Assembly: GCF_034932065.1 (NCBI RefSeq)
Contig: NZ_JAYGHP010000014.1
Span: forward strand, 1 to 64,000
DNA length: 64,000 nt
Direction: 5' to 3'
From: Crocosphaera sp. UHCC 0190
GTDB lineage: Bacteria; Cyanobacteriota; Cyanobacteriia; Cyanobacteriales; Microcystaceae
The notes under the pieces are model-generated. The model was given only the letters and a program-made list of their open reading frames with translations. It did no database searches and was not told the DNA's origin. Numbering within the stretch: position 1 is the first letter of the stretch; each line of letters starts with the position of its first letter. The position numbers were made by a program, and so were the translations under genes. Positions 36,388-44,942 of this stretch are shown here, piece by piece.

Positions 36388-36571
36388 GGGCGTTTTTTCC
36401 CCGCAAAAACCCATGATTCTCAGCAAGATCTTGGATTCTTGATTAAGAAATATTGCGAAGACAAGGGAAATCAGTCATAATAAAAAGTTAAGATATTTAT
36501 ATTTTTGTATATCAATCTTTAAGATCTCTTTTTTTCCATCCTTTCGAGTTCAGAGGCATTAGTTAAAGCTT

Positions 36572-38290
36572 GTGAATTGGCAACAACCAGAACTATCAAA
36601 ATCTAGTTCCAACATCCAACAATTGAAAAAGTATAACCCTGCGGCCATCGCCCGTTATTACAGTTTTCGCCCTTGGTACGTCATCTGGCGGGCCGTAACC
36701 ATTATCTGGTCTTTCGGTTGGTTTCTGATCCATCTCCAGTGGCATCACTGGTTTAGTGCCGACAAAGACAATAAACAGAAATGTGCCGCCGAATTGCGGG
36801 AAATTCTCACCCGTCTCGGCCCCACTTTTATCAAAGTCGGTCAAGCACTGTCAACCCGTCCTGACTTGATCCGTCCCGACTTTTTAGGGGAACTGATCAA
36901 GCTTCAAGATCAGCTCCCGCCCTTTGATAATGATACCGCTTTCGCCATCATTAAGAAATCCCTGGGAACCAGCATTGATGAAGCTTATCGAGAAATTTCA
37001 CCCCATCCTGTAGCCGCGGCCAGTTTAGGTCAAGTTTATCGGGCTGTCTTACACACAGGGGAAGAAGTAGCCGTGAAGGTACAACGGCCCAACTTACGAC
37101 CGACTTTAACCCGCGATCTCTTTTTAATGCGTTGGTCTGCTTGTCAATTTGGTCGCTTTTTACCCCTTAATTTAGGCCATGATTTAACCCTGATTATTGA
37201 TGAATTTGGCATCAAGCTGTTTGAAGAAATTGACTATGTTAATGAGGGAAAAAATGCCGAGAAATTTGCGGCAAACTTCCGAAATGATAAAGATGTTAAA
37301 GTCCCCAAAATCTACTGGCAATATAGTGGCGATCGCGTCTTAACCTTAGAGTGGATTCAAGGGTATAAATTAACCGATACGGCACAAATTAAAGCCGCCG
37401 GAGTTGACCCCTACGAAATTGTTAAAATCGGTGTTACTTCAGGTCTAAAACAACTGCTAGAACATGGATTTTTCCATGCCGATCCTCACCCTGGAAACTT
37501 ATTTGCCACCCTAGATGGACGTATGGCTTATATTGATTTTGGCATGATGGATCAGTTAGAAGAAGATACCAAAGAAACCATTGCCAGTTCAGTTGTTCAA
37601 CTCATTAATCAAGATTATGATGCCTTAGCGCAAGACTTTGTTAATCTTGGTTTTTTAACCCCAGATACAGATATTAAGCCCATTATTCCTGCCTTAGAAA
37701 AGGTTTTAGGCAATGCGATCGGCCAAAGTGTAGGGGATTTTAACTTCAAAACCATCACCGATGATTTTTCGGCATTGATGTATGAATATCCCTTCCGAGT
37801 TCCCGCAAAATTTGCTCTAATTATTCGATCTTTAATCACTCAAGAGGGGTTAGCACTCAGTTTAGATCCTGATTTCAAAATTGTTGAAGTTGCCTATCCT
37901 TATGTGGCAAGACGTTTATTAACGGGAGAGTCTCCCCAACTAAGAAAACGGTTACTAGAAGTCTTATTTAAAGACGGTAAATTCCAATGGCAACGATTAG
38001 AAAATATGATCGCCATTGCCCGTTCTGATCAACAATTTGACTTGTTACCAACGGCACAATTAGGATTACAATATATCTTGTCTGATGAAGGAAGATATTT
38101 GCGTCATCAATTATTGTTGGCCTTAACAGAAGATGATCGATTACACACAGAAGAAGTTCAACGAATTTGGGCTTTAATTAGCGATGATCTTAAGCCACAA
38201 CATTTATTTGATGCTGCAATTAATGCCCTGCGAGAACTGTCTACAGTCGGTGTAGCGGCGATTCTCCCCAATACAACTAACAGCCACTAA
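36572..38290 (+). CDS. AarF/ABC1/UbiB family kinase-like protein
   Basis: A 572-residue atypical kinase of the UbiB/ADCK family, usually tied to isoprenoid-quinone (plastoquinone) metabolism. The start is GTG at 36572 (NWQQPELSKSSSNIQ). Conserved motifs are the KxGQ loop FIKVGQALSTRPDL, AAASLGQVYRAVL (Ala-rich nucleotide loop), GEEVAVKVQRP, FFHADPHPGN and YIDFGMMDQL. A membrane helix lies near residues 42-60. Cyanobacteria carry several paralogues with unclear division of labour. It is followed after 27 bases by a small membrane protein, probably in the same operon. Confidence 0.93.
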   Translation: MNWQQPELSKSSSNIQQLKKYNPAAIARYYSFRPWYVIWRAVTIIWSFGWFLIHLQWHHWFSADKDNKQKCAAELREILTRLGPTFIKVGQALSTRPDLIRPDFLGELIKLQDQLPPFDNDTAFAIIKKSLGTSIDEAYREISPHPVAAASLGQVYRAVLHTGEEVAVKVQRPNLRPTLTRDLFLMRWSACQFGRFLPLNLGHDLTLIIDEFGIKLFEEIDYVNEGKNAEKFAANFRNDKDVKVPKIYWQYSGDRVLTLEWIQGYKLTDTAQIKAAGVDPYEIVKIGVTSGLKQLLEHGFFHADPHPGNLFATLDGRMAYIDFGMMDQLEEDTKETIASSVVQLINQDYDALAQDFVNLGFLTPDTDIKPIIPALEKVLGNAIGQSVGDFNFKTITDDFSALMYEYPFRVPAKFALIIRSLITQEGLALSLDPDFKIVEVAYPYVARRLLTGESPQLRKRLLEVLFKDGKFQWQRLENMIAIARSDQQFDLLPTAQLGLQYILSDEGRYLRHQLLLALTEDDRLHTEEVQRIWALISDDLKPQHLFDAAINALRELSTVGVAAILPNTTNSH

Positions 38291-38317
38291 ATTAGTTTAA
38301 TTCACGACCTGCCTTTT

Positions 38318-38680
38318 ATGTACTACTTACCTGAACCGCCTTATTTTTTGTTAATTGTTGGCTTGTTTACGGGACTAACCTGTGGTTTAGCCTTTGAAGC
38401 CACCCTAAAAATGAATGTCAAAGAATTGTTGAAAAAACCAGCTAATCAGATGTTAAAAGGTTCGGGTTTACAGTTACCTTTTCTTGGAATTTGTGTAGGA
38501 ATTTGTGTCTTTTTATCCGCAGGATTAGAGATTTTTCTCTTTGATCGTTGGCTTTCCTATTCTATTGCTTTACCCATGACCATTTTTATTGCTGCTTTAG
38601 TTTGGATTCAACTAGAAAGCTTATTAAAGCAGATAAAAATTGGGGGTTCCAAAGCCATAGATTTAGATGTGTTTTACTAG
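38318..38680 (+). CDS. small three-helix membrane protein
   Basis: A 120-residue protein with hydrophobic segments at about 9-28, 52-72 and 78-98, and a charged segment (KMNVKELLKK) after the first. I do not recognise the family. It starts 27 bases downstream of the AarF/UbiB gene and ends just before a strong terminator, so it is likely co-transcribed with that gene and may work at the same membrane. Confidence 0.7.
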   Translation: MYYLPEPPYFLLIVGLFTGLTCGLAFEATLKMNVKELLKKPANQMLKGSGLQLPFLGICVGICVFLSAGLEIFLFDRWLSYSIALPMTIFIAALVWIQLESLLKQIKIGGSKAIDLDVFY

Positions 38681-38706
38681 GTTAAAACCGATTAATATTG
38701 AGACAT

Positions 38707-38731
38707 AAGCCCGCCTTTGCGGGCTTTGTTT
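38707..38731 (+). terminator. intrinsic terminator of the AarF operon
   Basis: Perfect GC-rich arms AAGCCCGC and GCGGGCTT with loop CTTT, followed by TGTTT. A second imperfect hairpin (38736-38761) lies right behind and may serve the opposite strand. Confidence 0.85.
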
Positions 38732-38788
38732 ATCTAGCCTAACCCTTGAGGGTTTAGGGCTGAAAAAATAAATATTTCAAAATGGTTT

Positions 38789-39130
38789 CTAACCAGGAGG
38801 CCAAGTCATAAAACGACCCGCTAAAATATGCAAATGGAGATGATAAACGGTTTGTCCCCCATCTTCCCCATTATTAATGACAACGCGATAGCCTTTTTTT
38901 AAGCCGACTTGTTTTGCCACTTTATTAACAGTTAATAGCAAATGTCCTAAAAGGTTTTGATCTGCTTGCGTTGCGTCTTCTAGCTTAGGAATAGGCTGTT
39001 TAGGAATGACTAAAATATGAGTAGGGGCTTGCGGATTAATATCGGTAAACGCTAGGGCCAAATCATCTTCATAGATAATATTAGCAGGAATTTCTCGACG
39101 AATAATTTTACTGAATATTGTCTCAGTCAT
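38789..39130 (-). CDS. HIT-family (HinT-like) nucleotide hydrolase
   Basis: A 113-residue histidine triad protein. The HxHxH motif is HLHLH (97-101), and the N-terminal [20 protein letters not shown] is typical of the HinT branch. Such enzymes hydrolyse AMP-linked substrates such as adenosine phosphoramidates and aminoacyl-adenylates. The end RFMTWPPG is the usual C-terminus. It is monocistronic and convergent with the AarF operon. Confidence 0.94.
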   Translation of the reverse strand: MTETIFSKIIRREIPANIIYEDDLALAFTDINPQAPTHILVIPKQPIPKLEDATQADQNLLGHLLLTVNKVAKQVGLKKGYRVVINNGEDGGQTVYHLHLHILAGRFMTWPPG

Positions 39131-39314
39131 TCGTTAATTAAATTACTTCGGTTTGTTAGCATAACCATTCTAACATTTAACGCTCTTTTTATAAGCATAC
39201 TTCGACAAGCTGTTATTGAGGGAATTGAATATAGCACCAGTCTTACTTGTTACAGCCTAGAAGGCTGTGTTACTGTAGATATTAACCCATTTAATCCGAG
39301 GAAAAAAATAACTA

Positions 39315-39488
39315 ATGAATCAAGGTAAATTTGTCGCCATTATTACTGGAGCGATTTCTATTTTTTTAGCCGTTGCTTATCTCGTTATTGTCCAATTACT
39401 AGATTTTCGTGGTGAGATGATTCCTGCCCCAACCTTTGACATAATAATACCCCTATTTTTTCACATCTATCAGGTAAGACTTTTCTAG
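39315..39488 (+). CDS. small single-helix membrane protein (57 residues)
   Basis: Starting at ATG 39315, the protein reads MNQGKFVAIITGAISIFLAV, then AYLVIVQLLDFRGEMIPAPT, and ends IYQVRLF. One membrane helix covers about residues 6-27. GAGGAAAA nine bases upstream is a plausible ribosome-binding site. I recall similar short proteins, with the LLDFRGEM segment, in other cyanobacteria, but no function is known. The last 15 or so residues (IIIPLFFHIYQVRLF) are less regular and the true stop may be shifted relative to homologues. Confidence 0.6.
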   Translation: MNQGKFVAIITGAISIFLAVAYLVIVQLLDFRGEMIPAPTFDIIIPLFFHIYQVRLF

Positions 39489-39612
39489 ATTATAAATAAT
39501 TGTAACAGTTTAAAGAGAAAGACTAGAATTATGGAGAGAAATCTAGTTAAACTAAATAACAGTACGTTGGCACTACGATAATTAGGTAGCTATTTTTACT
39601 TGACTAGCTAAC

Positions 39613-42600
39613 ATGATTCCTTTGCAACTTAGCCTCAAAAATTTTCTTAGTTATCGGGATGCTATCCTTGATTTTCGGGGGTTACATACCGCCTGTATTT
39701 GTGGTGCAAATGGGGCAGGAAAATCTTCTCTACTTGAAGCTATTACCTGGGTGATTTGGGGTAAAAGTCGGGCAGTTACAGAGGAGGATATTATCCATAC
39801 CGGGGTCGATTATGTGCGGGTTGATTTTGAGTTTATTAGTAATCAACAAATTTATCGAATTATTCGCAGTCGTCAACGGGGAAAAAGTAATAGTTCTTTA
39901 GATTTTCAAATTGAAAGTGCCGGAGATTTCTTATCATTAACTGCCAAGGGAATTAGAGCAACTCAAGAGAAAATTATTTCTACTTTGAAATTAGATTATG
40001 ATACTTTTATTAATTCAGCCTATTTACGACAGGGAAGGGCTGATGAATTTATGTTACGTCCCCCTACACAAAGAAAGCAGATTTTAGCGGATTTATTAAA
40101 GCTTGAACAATATGAAGAATTAGCGAGTAAAGCGAAGGATTTATCAAAACAATATAAGGGACAATCTGAACAAATTGAGATAAATTTATCGGGAATAAAA
40201 CAGCAAATTTCTCAAGAAAAAGAAATTGAAAAACAACAAAAAATCTTGGTAAAAGAATTAGAAAGTTTGCAAATTTTACAAGCAGAAGAACGTCAAAAAT
40301 TACAACTATTACAACAGGAAGAAAGTCAGCGTAAAACTTGGGAAGAACAATTAGGGTGGCAACAAAATAAACAGCGAAGTTTACAACAAGATGAAAAAAG
40401 ACTGACTCAAGAAAAATTAGAATTAACGAACCAATGGACTAAACAAAAACAATTTCTCGATCAAGAAGGAGAAATTAACCATAAATATCAAGAATTGCTG
40501 CAATTTCAGAGGGAAGAAGAAAGCTTATCTCAGCAATTCCAATTATATCAAGATTTACAACAAAAAAGACAAGAACTAGAACAAGACATTTTAAGACAAA
40601 ATAATCAGCTACAATTACAAATAAGACAAATACAAACCCGTTTAGAACATTTAGCAGAACAAGAAAAAGATCTACAGCAAATTCTAAATCGTTCAGAAGA
40701 AGTACAATCAGCCTTAAAGAAATTATATCACCATCGTCAACGATTACAACAATTAGATCAATTACAACATAAAGTAACTCCTTTACTGAAACAAAAACAA
40801 ACCTTAGAGACTGAACTTGAAAAAATCAAAGCCAATTTAACTGCAAAGTTGGAACAACTTGAAATCCTAGAAAAGCAGTATTTAGAAGAACTTAAGAAAA
40901 TCCCTGCTAAACGAGAACTTGCCATTAATATTGATACTAAAATTCAAGAAATTGATAAAAAGAAAGTTTATCAAAAACGGGTGCAAGAAAAAACACAAGA
41001 AAGACAGGTTTTGCAAGAGAGATTAAAAGTAAATCAACGTAGTTATGAAGAAAAAATAGAAGAATTACAACAGAAATTAAATCTATTAGAAATTCCTGAA
41101 TCAGCTTGTCCCCTTTGCGAACAAGAATTAGACGAACATCACCGTCATCATGTGATTGGAAAAACTCACAAACAACAGCAAGAAATTCAAGACCAAATTT
41201 GGCTGTTGCGGGAACAAATGTCCGTGAGTAAAAGAGAAATTCAGTCCTTACAAATTGAATATCAACAATTAGAAAAAGAAGTAAAATCCTCTGTAAGATT
41301 ACAGCAAGAATTTGGACAAATAGAAGCACAACTTGATCAAGCGGGGGAAGTAAAAATAAAGTTAAGGAAAGTTCAACAAGAAAAAGGGAAGATTGAGAAA
41401 TTTATTACTTTAGAAACCTACGGATTAGAATTACAATCAGAACTCAAAATAATCACTCAAAAATCACAGCAACTTAACTATGATGAGCAAACTCATGGGT
41501 TAACAAGAGGAGAAGTGGAACGATGGCGATGGGCAGAAATTAAGCAAGCTAAAATTGAGGAAGCAATCCGGAATCAAGGGATTATTAATCAGCAAAAACC
41601 AAGGTTAATTAAACAACTTTCTCAGTTACAAACTCAGCTTAAACAATTAGATTCTGATTCAGAAGTCAGACAAAAAATTAATCAAGTTGAACAAGCTCTT
41701 CAAGAATTAGGTTATGATAGATCTCATCATCAAAAACTATCTAACTATATTCGTCAATCTCAATGTTTGGTGATTAGTTATCAAAAATTACAGGAAGCTA
41801 AACAGCAATATCCTAAATTACAAGAACAGCTAAACATTATTGAAAATAGATTACAAACAAATCGAAAATATCAAGGAAAAATACAACAAGAAATTAAGCA
41901 ATTATCCGAAAATTTTGAAAAGATTAAAGATAATCGTCAGGAAATTATAACCCTAGAGAAAAAGATTCAGACTCAGCGACAAAATTTAGATGAATTATTA
42001 GCCCAAAAAGGAAGATTAGAACAATCTTTATCTCAATTAGATACCCTGAAACAACAATCTCAGGAACAAACACAACAACTTAAAGAAGTTCGTAAACAAT
42101 ATAGAATTTATCAAGAATTAACTAAAGCCTTTGGGAAAAATGGCATTCAAGCTTTAATGATTGAAAATGTTTTACCCCAATTGGAAGCAGAAACCAACCA
42201 AGTTTTATCCCGTTTAACAGGCAATCAACTCCATATACAATTTATCACACAAAGGGCAGGAAAAGGTAGCAATTCTCGTCAAAAATCTGCTAAACTAATA
42301 GATACTTTAGATATTATTATTGCTGATGTAAAAGGAACCCGTGCCTATGAAACTTATTCCGGTGGTGAAGCTTTTCGGATTAATTTTTCGGTTCGTTTAG
42401 CCTTAGCTAAATTATTAGCACAACGGGCAGGAACTTCTTTACAAATGTTGATTATTGATGAAGGATTTGGAACCCAAGATACAGAAGGTTGTGAGCGTTT
42501 AGTGGCAGCAATTAATGCGATCGCGGCTGATTTTTCCTGTATTCTAGCTGTTACCCATATGCCTCAATTTAAGGAGGCATTTCAACATCGAATCGAAGTG

Positions 42601-42642
42601 TATAAAACCAATCAAGGATCACAATTAAGTTTAGTAAGTTAG
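39613..42642 (+). CDS. sbcC: SbcC/Rad50-like exonuclease ATPase subunit
   Basis: A 1009-residue SMC-like protein of the SbcCD/Mre11-Rad50 type, which opens and trims DNA hairpins and ends. The N-terminal ATPase half has Walker A GANGAGKSS (about 33-41); the C-terminal half has the signature region YETYSGGEAFRINFSVRLAL and Walker B MLIIDEGFGTQD. In between, about 700 residues of coiled coil hold a zinc hook CPLC (Cys499, Cys502). The nuclease partner SbcD is not adjacent, unlike in most bacteria. A small exported protein gene begins four bases downstream and may be co-transcribed. Confidence 0.92.
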   Translation: MIPLQLSLKNFLSYRDAILDFRGLHTACICGANGAGKSSLLEAITWVIWGKSRAVTEEDIIHTGVDYVRVDFEFISNQQIYRIIRSRQRGKSNSSLDFQIESAGDFLSLTAKGIRATQEKIISTLKLDYDTFINSAYLRQGRADEFMLRPPTQRKQILADLLKLEQYEELASKAKDLSKQYKGQSEQIEINLSGIKQQISQEKEIEKQQKILVKELESLQILQAEERQKLQLLQQEESQRKTWEEQLGWQQNKQRSLQQDEKRLTQEKLELTNQWTKQKQFLDQEGEINHKYQELLQFQREEESLSQQFQLYQDLQQKRQELEQDILRQNNQLQLQIRQIQTRLEHLAEQEKDLQQILNRSEEVQSALKKLYHHRQRLQQLDQLQHKVTPLLKQKQTLETELEKIKANLTAKLEQLEILEKQYLEELKKIPAKRELAINIDTKIQEIDKKKVYQKRVQEKTQERQVLQERLKVNQRSYEEKIEELQQKLNLLEIPESACPLCEQELDEHHRHHVIGKTHKQQQEIQDQIWLLREQMSVSKREIQSLQIEYQQLEKEVKSSVRLQQEFGQIEAQLDQAGEVKIKLRKVQQEKGKIEKFITLETYGLELQSELKIITQKSQQLNYDEQTHGLTRGEVERWRWAEIKQAKIEEAIRNQGIINQQKPRLIKQLSQLQTQLKQLDSDSEVRQKINQVEQALQELGYDRSHHQKLSNYIRQSQCLVISYQKLQEAKQQYPKLQEQLNIIENRLQTNRKYQGKIQQEIKQLSENFEKIKDNRQEIITLEKKIQTQRQNLDELLAQKGRLEQSLSQLDTLKQQSQEQTQQLKEVRKQYRIYQELTKAFGKNGIQALMIENVLPQLEAETNQVLSRLTGNQLHIQFITQRAGKGSNSRQKSAKLIDTLDIIIADVKGTRAYETYSGGEAFRINFSVRLALAKLLAQRAGTSLQMLIIDEGFGTQDTEGCERLVAAINAIAADFSCILAVTHMPQFKEAFQHRIEVYKTNQGSQLSLVS

Positions 42643-42646
42643 TATC

Positions 42647-43015
42647 ATGAAACCATTAAAAATTGCCACCTTAAGCATTATATCAACCTTTTTAATCAGT
42701 CAGTCTGCTTATGCAGATCAATGTTCTTATGTTGAAAAAGAACAAGGGTTAAAAGCTATCTCATTTTTAAACCTAAATCAACAAATTTATCTTTTTTGTG
42801 AACCCTGTGGTGACAAAGTTCCTCAAGCTGTTATGATTGAATCAGTCGGTATAGGAACCGTCGGTTATCAAGATTTTTGGCAAGTTTCTGTTAATGGGAA
42901 AGGTGTAGATTTAGCTTATACTTATGTTCCTTCTAGTCTCGATAGAAAACCAATTAATTTAGCCGCACTTTCGGGATGTTCTGCTAGTGATGTGAGTCCT
43001 TTTATTAATTTTTAA
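42647..43015 (+). CDS. small exported protein
   Basis: A 122-residue protein with a signal peptide (about 1-23; MKPLKIATLSIISTFLISQS, cut after AYA). The mature part has four cysteines (QCSYVE, FCEPCGD and SGCSAS) that could form two disulphides. The family is not recognised. The start is four bases after sbcC, so translation may be coupled, although a periplasmic protein and a cytosolic DNA-repair ATPase have no obvious link. Confidence 0.65.
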   Translation: MKPLKIATLSIISTFLISQSAYADQCSYVEKEQGLKAISFLNLNQQIYLFCEPCGDKVPQAVMIESVGIGTVGYQDFWQVSVNGKGVDLAYTYVPSSLDRKPINLAALSGCSASDVSPFINF

Positions 43016-43193
43016 TTATTGTTTTTTTAGGCTATTTATCCGTACATCTAACTTCTTCTTGCAAATAGTAGACAAAATTTCCACTGTCCCCCCTTAGCAA
43101 CATTCTCCCCATAAGCTACGTCAAGATCGCAGACATTAACGCGCTTTACTCGCGCCAAACTTTTAATGTTTTCAAGCTGTCATCATAAGGACT

Positions 43194-44333
43194 ATGAAAC
43201 TCACACTCATTGGCAAATTAGCCACTGTTACCACCTTTGCACTTATTAATATAATTCCTCATTTTCCCGCTCAAGCATCACCCTTTGAGCAACAAGAAGT
43301 AAACCAAGATGAATTTATTGCTATTACTAGACCTTATGGAGAAAATAAATACGATCTATTGATTGTGCGTCAAATTCCAGGACAACGACAATGTTGGAGT
43401 GAAAATGGTTCTAATCCCATTACAGTCGAGCCATTACTCCTCAACTTTAACTTTACCGGAAGTTGTGAACGCAGTACCGATAGCAACGGTTATTCAATCA
43501 GAGTCGATGGAGAAGATTACGGATTAGACTACCTGTTAAGAATTGTCGAACGGAACGGAGAATTAGTTTTAGTGGGAACTCATCGCACCAACCTGAGTCA
43601 ACCCGAAATAGTCATCGGGAGAACCCACGGTATAGCATCAGGATTTCTAAAAATAGATCTTGATCCCGCTTGGCGATTTACTAAACGCGCTTATGGGGGT
43701 CAAGTCTTAGGCCATGTCTATTTAACTGGGGATAGTGCCGCGATCCAATCTCAACCCCCTTCAATGGCGAATAATAACTCTCCATTGACGATTAGTAACA
43801 CTGAAACCGAATCCAGTCAACCCCTTCAACAACTCACCTTTACCGCAGAAAACGAACCCCCTACCTCATCGGTTTCCCCTCAACCTCTTCCCCCTTCCAT
43901 CCCCTCCCGCAATACCTTACCGCCGCCCCCCAACTCCCAAACTTCCAGTGAACCCCCTCCTTTACCGGCTTTTTCCGATCTCCCACCCCTAACCCCTCCC
44001 CCTGTCAAAACTACCAGTGGGGTTGTACCGCCTCCCCCACCCAACGCCACGAATTCAGGACGGAATAACCTGTCTAATGTTGTCGGTTCTCTCTCTCGCT
44101 CCACCCCAACCGGAACACCAAAAACCGTCGCCGTCCAAGGATATAGAGTCATTGTGGCCGCGAATAATAATAGTGAGCAATCTCGCGTGCGATCGCTTTA
44201 TCCTGATGCCTTTGCTACGTCTTACAAGGGACGTTCAATGTTACAAGTTGGCCTTTTTAGTAGTAAAGAGAATGCCGAAAAAGCCTATCAAAGTTTAGAA
44301 AATGCCGGATTAAACGCCATGATCATCCCTTAG
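43194..44333 (+). CDS. DUF3747 and SPOR-like exported protein
   Basis: A 379-residue protein with a signal peptide (about 1-28, ending AQAS). The DUF3747 domain (about 30-185) includes FIAITRPYGENKYDLLIVRQ and SGFLKIDLDPAWRFTKRAYG. A Pro/Ser/Thr-rich linker (about 215-295) follows. The end (about 315-379) looks like a SPOR domain: YRVIVAANNN and MLQVGLFSSKENAEKAYQSL. SPOR domains bind denuded septal glycan, so a role at the division site or envelope is plausible. The gene is monocistronic and followed by a heptamer element. Confidence 0.82.
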   Translation: MKLTLIGKLATVTTFALINIIPHFPAQASPFEQQEVNQDEFIAITRPYGENKYDLLIVRQIPGQRQCWSENGSNPITVEPLLLNFNFTGSCERSTDSNGYSIRVDGEDYGLDYLLRIVERNGELVLVGTHRTNLSQPEIVIGRTHGIASGFLKIDLDPAWRFTKRAYGGQVLGHVYLTGDSAAIQSQPPSMANNNSPLTISNTETESSQPLQQLTFTAENEPPTSSVSPQPLPPSIPSRNTLPPPPNSQTSSEPPPLPAFSDLPPLTPPPVKTTSGVVPPPPPNATNSGRNNLSNVVGSLSRSTPTGTPKTVAVQGYRVIVAANNNSEQSRVRSLYPDAFATSYKGRSMLQVGLFSSKENAEKAYQSLENAGLNAMIIP

Positions 44334-44344
44334 TAGGACTGAGT

Positions 44345-44420
44345 AAGTAGGTGTTAGGGGTTGAGGGTTAGGTGTTAAGAAGTCATTGCTTTTCCCTATC
44401 CCCTATCCCCTATCCCCTAG
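44345..44420. repeat. two-armed heptamer repeat element
   Basis: A G-rich arm with GGTGTTA-type units (44347-44378), an A/T-mixed spacer and a C-rich arm with nearly four CCCTATC units (44394-44420). It follows the DUF3747 gene by about ten bases. The arms are partly complementary. Confidence 0.72.
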
Positions 44421-44463
44421 ATCAAAGAGTAAAATTTATTCACAAGCACCTCAATTAATATTC

Positions 44464-44859
44464 TTATTCCTCCCCTTCTACCTGAGCGCGATATTCTGTC
44501 GCCGTTAAGGTATCATCCAATTCATCATCAGGATTTTCCACCCGAACTTTGAGTAACCATCCATCTCCATAGGGATCATCGGCGATTAGTTCTGGCTCAT
44601 CAATCATCGCTTCATTGCGTTCAATTACCGTTCCTGAAACCGGGGGGTAGAGATCTTCTACCGCTTTGACAGATTCGATGTGTCCAAAGCTTTCCCCAAT
44701 TTCTAGGGAATCTCCGACTTCCGGCAATTCTAAAAAGACCAGATCACCCAGTTGATCAATGGCATATTCACTAATGCCAATGGTGGCAATTTCTCCATCT
44801 AACCGAACATATTCGTGGGAGTCTAAGTATCGAAGATCTTCAGGATATTCTAGTTCCAT
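44464..44859 (-). CDS. gcvH: glycine cleavage system H protein
   Basis: GcvH carries the aminomethyl group on lipoyl-lysine between the P, T and L proteins, in photorespiratory glycine breakdown in cyanobacteria. The 131-residue protein has the lipoylation site [15 protein letters not shown] (Lys65). Length and the preceding [20 protein letters not shown] are typical. gcvT and gcvP are not adjacent. Confidence 0.96.
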   Translation of the reverse strand: MELEYPEDLRYLDSHEYVRLDGEIATIGISEYAIDQLGDLVFLELPEVGDSLEIGESFGHIESVKAVEDLYPPVSGTVIERNEAMIDEPELIADDPYGDGWLLKVRVENPDDELDDTLTATEYRAQVEGEE

Positions 44860-44942
44860 GACACATACTTAAATTTGCAGCAAAGTCAGTTTACACTGTC
44901 TTGGCTAAGGGGGATAGAGCTATGAGGACAAATGTCACTCAT

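Noticed and set aside
36388-36571. GGGGCG with TTTTTT and CCCC after the ABC ATPase as a terminator
   Set aside because: The four-base stem encloses the T-run and there is no T-run after the hairpin.
38736-38761. Second hairpin after 38707 as a terminator for the HIT gene
   Set aside because: The stem is imperfect and there is no T-run on the minus strand, so direction and function are unclear.
40937-41329. 130-residue hydrophobic ORF antisense to sbcC
   Set aside because: Leu/Val/Phe-rich composition comes from reading the complement of Gln/Lys/Glu-rich coiled-coil codons.
43880-44152. Glycine-rich ORF on the minus strand
   Set aside because: It is the complement of the proline-rich linker of the DUF3747/SPOR protein.
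44394-44420. Direct short repeats that could suggest a CRISPR array
   Set aside because: The units are seven bases long and contiguous without spacers; this is a heptamer tandem repeat.
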